From Anaerolineales bacterium (lineage in GTDB: Bacteria > Chloroflexota > Anaerolineae > Anaerolineales > UBA6663): a DNA stretch of 64,000 bases. Under the pieces are notes generated by a model. That model was not told the origin of the DNA. It worked only from the letters and a program-made list of their open reading frames with translations, and searched no databases. The stretch is taken from the NCBI GenBank assembly GCA_020850595.1, contig JADZEK010000081.1:34408-98407 (forward strand). Direction: 5' to 3'. Positions 58,030-64,000 of the stretch are shown here, piece by piece. The translations under genes were made by a program, and so were the position numbers. Every line of letters starts with the position of its first letter. The stretch's first letter is position 1.

Positions 58030-59019
58030 TCAGGCCCCGTAGCGAATGCGCGGGTCAAGATAAGCCAGCATGATGTCGGACAGAAAGGTGCCGAAGATCG
58101 TCAGCCCGGCGTACATCAGCAGCATCGCGCCGCTCAGGTACGAGTCCTGGTCGAGCAGCGCCACCAGGAACAGCGGGCCGGTGTCGGGCAGGGCCAGCAC
58201 GAAGGCCACAATCGGCGCGCCGGAGATAATGCCCGCCAGCTCCCAGCCGATGGTGCTGACGATGGGGTTGAGCGCCACGCGCACCGGGTACTTCAGCAGC
58301 AGCCGCCCTTCCGACAGGCCGCGCGCCCGCGCCGCGGTGACGTAGAGCTTGTTCTTTTCGTCCAGCAGGGTGGCGCGCATGGTGCGGATTTGGAAGGCGG
58401 TGCCGGCCACCGCCAGCACCAGGGCCGGCACCCACAGATGGGCGAGCAAATCTACGAACTTACCCCAACTCCACGCCGCCTCTACATACTCAGGCGAGAA
58501 CAGCCCGCCCACACTCGTGCCAAAGATGACCACGCTGAAATACACCAGCACCAACGCCAGGAGAAAATTGGGCGTGGCCATGCCGACATAGCCGATCAGC
58601 GTAAAAGTATAGTCGGCCACGGAATACTGCCGCACGGCCGAAAGGATGCCGATGGGGATGGCGATGGCATAGGTAAACACCAGCGTGGCCATCGCCAGGG
58701 CGGCCGTGAAACCCAAGCGCTCCCCAATCACGGCTGTGACCGGCAGCCGGCGCAGCATGGAAACGCCCCAGTTGCCGTGCAGCACGATATTGCTGACCCA
58801 AATCCAGTAGCGCTCGAGGAAGGGACGATCTAGCCCAAGCTGCTTGCGGATGGTGATGATTTCTTGTTCGGTGATGACGACGCCCGAGGCTTTTAGGCGG
58901 TAGACGGCACGGTCGGCGTAGTCGCCCGGGGGCAGTTCGATGATCACGAAGACCACGAAGGACAGGACGGCCAGCATCGCCAGCATGATGAGGAACCGCT
59001 TCAGGATGAACCGAACCAT
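58030..59019 (-). CDS. oppB: Oligopeptide-type ABC transporter permease (OppB/DppB-like)
   Basis: A 329-aa permease: MVRFILKRFLIMLAMLAVLS N-terminus, FVVFVIIELPPGDYAD, about six TMs and the ATPase-contact loop KNKLYVTAARARGLSEGRLL (~228). The ATG at 59019 (AGGAGG upstream) is used; the frame is open further upstream but would run into the hairpin at 59072-59114. It forms the channel with the OppC-like protein. Confidence 0.88.
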   Translation of the reverse strand: MVRFILKRFLIMLAMLAVLSFVVFVIIELPPGDYADRAVYRLKASGVVITEQEIITIRKQLGLDRPFLERYWIWVSNIVLHGNWGVSMLRRLPVTAVIGERLGFTAALAMATLVFTYAIAIPIGILSAVRQYSVADYTFTLIGYVGMATPNFLLALVLVYFSVVIFGTSVGGLFSPEYVEAAWSWGKFVDLLAHLWVPALVLAVAGTAFQIRTMRATLLDEKNKLYVTAARARGLSEGRLLLKYPVRVALNPIVSTIGWELAGIISGAPIVAFVLALPDTGPLFLVALLDQDSYLSGAMLLMYAGLTIFGTFLSDIMLAYLDPRIRYGA

Positions 59020-59071
59020 CGCAAGCCTCCTACAGCGCGCCGATTTTCGGGGGCGCGCCGGCCATCTAACC

Positions 59072-59114
59072 CAGACGCTGGATGGGAGAGATACTACCTC
59101 CCATCCAGCGTCTG
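59072..59114 (-). promoter_or_regulatory. Intercistronic hairpin between binding-protein and permease genes
   Basis: A 17-bp perfect stem (CAGACGCTGGATGGGAG with its complement) around a short AGATACTAC-type loop, with no U-tract. Such a structure after a binding-protein gene typically protects the upstream mRNA and lowers downstream expression. Confidence 0.65.
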
Positions 59115-59148
59115 TCAAGCGTCAACGATCAGGCGCGCGGCGCGGCGG

Positions 59149-61338
59149 CTAGTTGCCGGCCGGCAGCGTCTTGAAGTACCACTGATCCACGCGCTGCGGG
59201 TACATGCGGTAGTACTCGAAGGCGTTGATCTTCCACTCCGGCACGTTCCCCAGGTTGTTGGAGACGATGGTGATAGCCGGGGTCGAGGTCACCGTGCCGA
59301 TCAGGAAGAAGTGCGCCCGGTGAATCTCGACGATCTGGCGGCCCAGTTCGGCGTAGCGCGGATTGTCCGGCGGCGTGGACTTCCACTCATCCACCAGGTC
59401 CCACAGGGTCGCCACATCCGCTGGCGGCTCGCTGCCCGAGGCGCCGTTGGTGGCGTGCCACTCGGCCCACGGGCCGCCGCACAGCGGCTCCAGCGCGGCG
59501 TCGCCGAAGGGTGGGTACAGCCGGAAGGGGTTGGCGTACAGCGGCGCCTCGGTGTTGGTGCCGCTGTCGGCCACGGCGATGTCGTGGTCGTTGTTCGAGG
59601 CCATCGTGCGGTAGGCCTCGGTCGAGACTTCGCGCAGCTCGACCTTCACGCCCACGGCCTCCCAGTATTCCTTGGCCAGCTCGTGCAAGGCCACATCGCC
59701 GAACTGCGGCGCGTAGACCAGGTTGATCACCAGCGTGGTGCCGTCCGAGAGCTTGCGGAAGCCGTCGGTGTCTTTCTGGTCCAAGCCGATCTCATCCAGC
59801 AGAGCGCTGGCCGCGGCTGGGTCGTAGTCAATCTTGTACTTGTACCAGGCCGGGTCGGCGAACGAGACGCTCGGGTGCACCGGCAGCGCCTGGGTCGGCT
59901 CGCTCAGCCCAAAGTTCAGCGTCTGGTTGATCTCGTCGCGGTTGAGCGCCAGCGACATGGCCTCGCTGAACTTGGGGTTCGAGAAGACGGCCGCCTTCAG
60001 CGGGTCCTTGCTGGTGCAGTTGAAGGCGTACAGGCGGCCGGAGCCGGCGCCGGGCGGCATCTGGATGTTGTAGTTGCCGGCCGCGGTGTTCTGCTGGTAG
60101 AGCGGCAGGCTGCCGATGAGCAGGCCCTGGGCCTTTTCTTCCAGCTCGCCGTTGATGACCTTGAGCTCGATCAGTTCGGGATCGGGCGCGTACGACTGGT
60201 GCTGCTCGTTGGCGTAGGGCAGTTGCTGGCCGGTGGTGTCAACCTTGAAGAAGTAGGGGTTGGCGTAGAACAGTTGGAACTCCGGCGTCTCCTGCACCAG
60301 CACGTAGATTTCCAGCTTGGGCGGCATCTGGCCCACGTCGGCTAGATGGTGCACCGCGTCTTGCCAGTCGTTCTGCCACGAGGCGAACCACTGCACCCAG
60401 GTCTCGTAGCCCGCCGCCACCGCATCGGCGTTGGCGTTCTCGTTGTACTTGATGTGCATGTTCTGCAGGAAGTGCTTCGGCTCGTACATCTGGGTGTACG
60501 TGGTCGCCGCCAGGGTCAAGAAGCCCGGCGCCGGCGCGGCGAAGCTGAACTTCACGGTGGTCTCGTCCACCGCTTCGACCTTCATCGGCTCGCCGCCGTA
60601 AACCCACTGAGCGGCCACCGAACCGCGCAGGTCGGTGTTGAGGATGATGTCGTTGTACCAGAAGTCAATGTCGGCCGAGGTGAACGGCTCGCCGTCTGAC
60701 CACTTGTGGCCCTTGCGCAGGGTCATGATCAACTCGGTGTAGTCAGCGTTCCACTCGAAGCTCTTGGCCACGTTCGGCACGATGGTCTGCAGGTCATCCG
60801 AGAAGCGCACCAGGTTCACGTGCCGGGCGCTCAGGAACTCGGAGTTGCCCGCCTCGGGGCCGACCGAGGCAAAGCGCAGGCGGCCGCCGTAGGTGCCGAT
60901 CTCATCGTAGGGCTGCACCACCAGCGGCTCTTCCGGCAGGCGCTCTTCCACAGGCGGCAGCGGCGAGGGCACATTGTTGGTGGCTGCCAGGCGGTCATCC
61001 CACACACCGCGGTCGGTGAAGGTCAGCTTGCAGTTGGCCAGCGTTTCAAACTCGGCCAGGTCCCACTGATATGGGTACGCCCCCGCGGGCACGCCCTGCG
61101 GGTCGGCCACGGTCGAGGCCGGGCATTCGCCGGGGCCTTCGGTTGCGGCGGGGGGTTCAGTGGCTTCGGGGGCTTGCGTGTCGGCCGGGGCTTGCGTGTC
61201 AGCCGGGGCCTGCGTGTCGGCGGGGGCTTGCGTGGCCACCGGGGCCTGGGTTGGCACCGCGGTCGCCTGGGCGCAGCCGGCGAGCATGGCCAGTACGGCC
61301 AGCGCGGCTGCAAATCGGTATAGGCGCTGAGTTAACAT
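59149..61338 (-). CDS. Family 5 extracellular solute-binding lipoprotein
   Basis: A 729-aa lipoprotein: signal with LAMLAGC (Cys ~22), an Ala/Pro/Thr/Gln linker of near-identical TQAPAD repeats (~30-57), then an SBP_bac_5 domain (VAKSFEWNADYTELIMTLRK near 186, WSDGEPFTSADIDFWYND near 207, LNRDEINQTLNFG). It is longer than the ~550-aa norm. Family 5 proteins bind peptides, but in several lineages they bind oligosaccharides. It leads the operon SBP-oppB-C-D-F-GDPD and has a ~230-nt 5' leader with a GntR-type operator over the promoter. Confidence 0.9.
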   Translation of the reverse strand: MLTQRLYRFAAALAVLAMLAGCAQATAVPTQAPVATQAPADTQAPADTQAPADTQAPEATEPPAATEGPGECPASTVADPQGVPAGAYPYQWDLAEFETLANCKLTFTDRGVWDDRLAATNNVPSPLPPVEERLPEEPLVVQPYDEIGTYGGRLRFASVGPEAGNSEFLSARHVNLVRFSDDLQTIVPNVAKSFEWNADYTELIMTLRKGHKWSDGEPFTSADIDFWYNDIILNTDLRGSVAAQWVYGGEPMKVEAVDETTVKFSFAAPAPGFLTLAATTYTQMYEPKHFLQNMHIKYNENANADAVAAGYETWVQWFASWQNDWQDAVHHLADVGQMPPKLEIYVLVQETPEFQLFYANPYFFKVDTTGQQLPYANEQHQSYAPDPELIELKVINGELEEKAQGLLIGSLPLYQQNTAAGNYNIQMPPGAGSGRLYAFNCTSKDPLKAAVFSNPKFSEAMSLALNRDEINQTLNFGLSEPTQALPVHPSVSFADPAWYKYKIDYDPAAASALLDEIGLDQKDTDGFRKLSDGTTLVINLVYAPQFGDVALHELAKEYWEAVGVKVELREVSTEAYRTMASNNDHDIAVADSGTNTEAPLYANPFRLYPPFGDAALEPLCGGPWAEWHATNGASGSEPPADVATLWDLVDEWKSTPPDNPRYAELGRQIVEIHRAHFFLIGTVTSTPAITIVSNNLGNVPEWKINAFEYYRMYPQRVDQWYFKTLPAGN
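61168..61251 (-). repeat. Tandem 18-bp coding repeat (TQAPAD linker)
   Basis: Three near-identical and two partial copies of a six-residue unit in the linker after the lipidated cysteine of the binding protein. Prone to slippage. Confidence 0.75.
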
Positions 61339-61564
61339 CGCTTCTCCTCGTATTTAAGCGGTCATGACAGCCTGCCAGGGGCACCACGCTACAGGACTCT
61401 TGCCTGAGACTAGCCTCCTTCCGCGCATGGGGGCGGAGCGGCCGCGAGCTGAGAGTTGCTCTCGCCCGCCGCGCGCCTCTTCTAGGGGTGCGGACCTTCC
61501 GAGCGCGCAGTGGCGCGGCTCAGGAAGGGAACGCCAAGAAGATACGCCTGCCGAGAAGATGATG

Positions 61565-61583
61565 TATGTTGTCTGACAACATA
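61565..61583. promoter_or_regulatory. GntR-type operator, 19-bp perfect palindrome
   Basis: TATGTTGTCTGACAACATA, a 9-1-9 palindrome overlapping the -10 of the solute-binding-protein promoter. The core GTTGTC-N-GACAAC equals the site at 45089-45101. Confidence 0.75.
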
Positions 61584-61607
61584 TCATGAAAGACTTTTTC
61601 GTGTCAA
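61578..61607 (-). promoter_or_regulatory. Promoter of the Opp-GDPD operon
   Basis: Minus strand TTGACA (61602-61607), 18-bp spacer, TATGTT (61578-61583). It implies a 5' leader of about 230 nt before 61338. No other signal was recognised in the 359-bp gap 61339-61697. Confidence 0.7.
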
Positions 61608-61697
61608 GCGCCCCATTGGGAGGCCGCCGAGTTGGCTGGGGCCGATCTGGGGGAATTCTAGATCAGTTTGGTAAACAATCCGCTGGCCGGGCGTGGG

Positions 61698-63584
61698 TTA
61701 GGGCCGACGACGCGCGGCGGGCCGGCGCGGGTGGTCGGGCGGCTCCTCGTGCAGATAGTATGGCAGGTCAATGAAGGGGCGTGTGCGGTAGAAGGCGCGC
61801 CGGCGGTAGAGCAGGGCCAGCTTCAGCACCCAGGCGGTTTGGTTGTGCAGCGCGGCTTGCCACCAGCGGGCCGGCACAAACTCCGGCAGCAGCACTGTCG
61901 CCGCGCGTCCGTCGTTGTGCTCCGCGTCGGTGCGGTCTAAAAACTCCAGGAAAGGCTGGATGACCGAGCGATAGGGCGAAGGCACCACCTCCAGCTTAAC
62001 AGTCTGATCGAGGCCCCACTCGGCCCACTCGGCGCGCAGTGCCGCGCCCGAGCCGGCCTCGATCTCGATGTGCACGGCGGTCACATTGTTCGAGACCGAC
62101 TCAGCGTAACGCAGCGCCTCGAGCGTGCCGCGGTGCAGACTGGAGATCGGCATGACCAGGCGCGGCGGCGGGTAGGGCCGCAGCGAGGGCGGCAGCCCGG
62201 CCAGGGTCAGCTCGCCGCGCACCGCCTGATAGTGCGCGTGCACGCGCCAGAACGCGAAGACCAACAGCGGCACCAGCGCCACCACGATCCATGCGCCTTC
62301 GCGGAACTTGTTTGCGCCGATGATGACCAGCGTGACGCCTGTCGCCAGCGCGCCCAGGCCGTTCAGCGCGGCTTTGAGCTGCCAGCGCGGGCCGCGCTGC
62401 CGCCACCAGTGGCGCACCATGCCGGCCTGCGAGAGCGTGAAGGCCAGGAACGCCCCCACCGCAAAGAGCGGGATGAGCGCGTGCGTGTCGCCCTGGAAGC
62501 CGACGATCAGCAGCCCGGCCAGCACCGCCAGCAGGCCGATGCCGTTGGAGAACACCAGCCGGTCCCCCAGCAGCGTGAGCTGGCGCGGCAGGTAGCGGTC
62601 GCGCGCCACAATGGATGCCACGCGCGGGAAACCCACGAAACTGGTGTTGGCGGCCACCATGAGCACCAGCAGCGTCGAGAACTGCGCCAACAGGTAGAGC
62701 GCGCCCGAGCCCCACACGCGGCGCGCCAGGGCGGAGAGGATGGTTTCCTCCGGCCCGGCCACCACGGCGAAATACTGCGTCAGCCCGGTGGTGCCGACGA
62801 AGAGCACCGCCATGATGATCGTCATCGCCAGCATGGTCTGGTTGGCGTGCTTGGCCTCCGGCGCCTTGAAGATTGGCACGCCGTTGCTGATGCTCTCGAT
62901 GCCGGTGAGCGCCGTACAGCCGGCCGAGAAGGTGTGCAGCACCAACAGCAAGGTCAGCGGGGCGACGGCGGGCGGCGCGCTGACGGCGAACGTGCCCGGG
63001 CCGTCGAGCGCGGCCCGCACCAGGCCCACGCCGATCATCAGCACGTACATGCCCACGAAGAAGTACACGGGTATGGTCATCATGGTCCCGGACTCCCGCA
63101 GCCCGCGCAGGTTGGCCAGGGTGACGATGAGCAGCAGCCCTAGCGCCAGCGGGGTCCGATATTCCCACAGCGCCGGGAACGCTGAGGCCGCCGCCGCTAC
63201 CCCGGCCGTCACGCTGACGGCCACATTCAGCACGTAGTCAATCATCAGCGCGGCGGCGGCCACCAGGCCCACGTTGGCCCCCAGGTTCTCGCGCGCCACG
63301 GTGTACGAGCCGCCGCCGGAGGGGTAGGCCACAATCGTCTGCGCATACGACAGCGACAGGATGACCAACAGCCCTACGACGGCCACGGCAATCGGGCCGG
63401 AATAGGCCAGCCCGGCCGCGCCTGCCGCCGCCAGGCCCAGGAAGATTTCTTGGTTGGCGTAGGCGATGGACGACAGCGCATCGGGCGACAGCGCGGCCAG
63501 GGCGCGCAGGCGGGTCAGGCGTTCCTCGCCTTGCTGCTGGCTGGCGATGGGTGGGCCGATAATGAGTTCGCGGAGAGATTTCAT
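61698..63584 (-). CDS. KimA-like APC-superfamily permease
   Basis: A 628-aa transporter with 12 predicted TMs and the KimA/YdaO-type hallmark LSPDALSSIAYANQEIFLGL near residue 33, then YPSGGGSYTVARENLG. A C-terminal ~150-residue cytoplasmic region (VMPISSLHRGTLEALRYAES onward) resembles a universal-stress-like domain. KimA proteins are high-affinity potassium importers, often controlled by cyclic di-AMP; relatives move amino acids. The potassium role here is by family resemblance only. A TATAAT (63622-63627) lies upstream. Confidence 0.75.
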   Translation of the reverse strand: MKSLRELIIGPPIASQQQGEERLTRLRALAALSPDALSSIAYANQEIFLGLAAAGAAGLAYSGPIAVAVVGLLVILSLSYAQTIVAYPSGGGSYTVARENLGANVGLVAAAALMIDYVLNVAVSVTAGVAAAASAFPALWEYRTPLALGLLLIVTLANLRGLRESGTMMTIPVYFFVGMYVLMIGVGLVRAALDGPGTFAVSAPPAVAPLTLLLVLHTFSAGCTALTGIESISNGVPIFKAPEAKHANQTMLAMTIIMAVLFVGTTGLTQYFAVVAGPEETILSALARRVWGSGALYLLAQFSTLLVLMVAANTSFVGFPRVASIVARDRYLPRQLTLLGDRLVFSNGIGLLAVLAGLLIVGFQGDTHALIPLFAVGAFLAFTLSQAGMVRHWWRQRGPRWQLKAALNGLGALATGVTLVIIGANKFREGAWIVVALVPLLVFAFWRVHAHYQAVRGELTLAGLPPSLRPYPPPRLVMPISSLHRGTLEALRYAESVSNNVTAVHIEIEAGSGAALRAEWAEWGLDQTVKLEVVPSPYRSVIQPFLEFLDRTDAEHNDGRAATVLLPEFVPARWWQAALHNQTAWVLKLALLYRRRAFYRTRPFIDLPYYLHEEPPDHPRRPAARRRP

Positions 63585-63621
63585 GCGGGTTGAGCCTCAG
63601 CCGGGACCGAGAAGCGCGGGG

Positions 63622-63627
63622 ATTATA
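63622..63627 (-). promoter_or_regulatory. -10 hexamer for the KimA-like gene
   Basis: TATAAT on the minus strand, 38 nt before the start at 63584. The -35 region is poor. Confidence 0.45.
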
Positions 63628-63700
63628 GCGTCATCACACTCGCCAGGCCGAAACCTTTGTCTACGGTGAGCCGCCCGTCGGCAGTTACGCAGCTCTCCGC

Positions 63701-63706
63701 TATAAT
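63701..63706 (+). promoter_or_regulatory. -10 hexamer upstream of the glycosyltransferase remnant
   Basis: TATAAT on the plus strand, 32 nt before the ATG at 63738. No good -35 is seen. It suggests the former gene still has its promoter. Confidence 0.45.
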
Positions 63707-63737
63707 AAAATTAGGACCACACCAGGGGGCATGGGCC

Positions 63738-63830
63738 ATGTTTCGCCAATCCCCAACCGTCAGTGTCATCATCCCGCTTTACAACGCGGCCGCCTATCTG
63801 GCGGAAGCCTTGCACAGCGTCGGCGCCTAG
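63738..63830 (+). pseudogene. Family 2 glycosyltransferase remnant (N-terminal 30 codons)
   Basis: The frame reads MFRQSPTVSVIIPLYNAAAY, then LAEALHSVGA and a stop. The SVIIPLYNAAAYLAEAL stretch is the invariant N-terminus of GT-A fold family 2 glycosyltransferases, which continue for 250 or more residues. Here homology ends abruptly at the position where the family normally reads SVLxQT. A ribosome-site-like AGGGGG lies upstream. It is therefore a truncated gene, cut by a deletion or rearrangement at about 63820-63830. Confidence 0.7.
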
Positions 63831-64000
63831 CGTAAGTTTTGCGCAACCAGAGCGCTTTTCGTCGAATCGGAATTGATTTTGAGCGGCCGCTGGAAGCCCA
63901 AAGGCAGTTGAAAGGCATCCACACCGCGCAAAGTGAAGAGGGCGCCCGGCAGGGCACTGGCCGGCGCGAAGAGCAAGCCGAGGCCGGCGCTGGTCTGCTG
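63827..64000 (-). CDS. 3' end of an unidentified gene (5' part outside window)
   Basis: The minus strand is open from the window edge to a TAG at 63827-63829, giving a C-terminus that includes GALFTLRGVDAFQLPLGFQR and ends SALVAQNLR. The composition is that of a normal protein, but no family is recognised. Its stop overlaps the stop of the glycosyltransferase remnant by two bases, consistent with a rearrangement joint there. Other frames in this stretch are shorter or strongly biased. Confidence 0.35.
   Translation of the reverse strand, partial: QQTSAGLGLLFAPASALPGALFTLRGVDAFQLPLGFQRPLKINSDSTKSALVAQNLR

Noticed and set aside
1..64000. CRISPR arrays, rRNA operons, tRNA genes, phage or conjugation genes
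   Set aside because: No regularly spaced repeats, rRNA blocks, convincing tRNA cloverleaf, integrase, capsid or relaxase was recognised by reading; a tRNA scan would be needed to be certain about isolated tRNAs.

Overview
The window is GC-rich (roughly 65-70 % by eye), tightly packed bacterial DNA with few gaps and many overlapping genes. It fits a Chloroflexota member (Anaerolineae/Caldilineae-like). This is an inference from three things: secreted proteins ending in a short YxPxxxR tail, a CXXXY-type (System I*) cytochrome c maturation operon, and many Cys-rich or multihaem lipoproteins. No rRNA, tRNA or CRISPR array was recognised.

1-9.5 kb: a 3'-truncated UPF0104-type membrane protein, a secreted P-domain protein, an 80-aa SWIM zinc-finger protein, a TGS/uridine-kinase fusion, a DprE1-like flavoenzyme and a large ELWxxDGT-repeat secreted protein. 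Between the kinase and SWIM genes a strong promoter, a ~140-nt structured stretch and a rho-independent terminator define a probable orphan RNA.

9.6-19.7 kb (minus): a ten-gene c-type cytochrome maturation operon (ccmE, F, H, G, a CcmI-like zinc-ribbon protein, a dihaem cytochrome c lipoprotein, ccmA, B, C, D). A membrane zinc-ribbon protein lies upstream. A 145-bp element with 15-bp terminal inverted repeats and 12-bp flanking direct repeats (MITE-like) sits between that gene and ccmE.

20-28.2 kb: a redox locus that needs this maturation system. It has a nine-haem membrane cytochrome, a cytochrome b fused to a c-haem domain, a histidine kinase with two CXXCH motifs in its sensor domain, its NarL-type regulator, a degenerate receiver protein and a decahaem lipoprotein built from two pentahaem modules. 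Two tiny overlapping membrane proteins follow on the other strand.

28.4-30.5 kb: a second, conventional two-component pair.

30.7-61.3 kb: a large carbon-utilisation region in several blocks. Plus strand: LDH2/MDH2 dehydrogenase, mannonate dehydratase-like protein, GntR regulator, TIM-barrel isomerase, glycerol-1-phosphate-dehydrogenase-like enzyme, class I aldolase and HAD phosphatase. Minus strand: DegT aminotransferase, glycerol kinase and GlpA/GlpB-like flavoenzymes. Then a second GntR, RpiB and PhyH dioxygenases. Then enolase-superfamily dehydratase, oligogalacturonate-lyase-like protein, DUF2264 protein and FGGY kinase. Then a complete Opp-type ABC importer with a glycerophosphodiesterase. 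Three of these units share one promoter/operator design (TTGACA, 18-bp spacer, then GTTGTC/GACAAC half-sites), which points to one GntR regulon for import and catabolism of polyols, sugar acids and phosphodiesters.

61.7-64 kb: a KimA-like APC transporter, a 30-codon remnant of a family 2 glycosyltransferase, and the 3' end of an unidentified gene running off the window.
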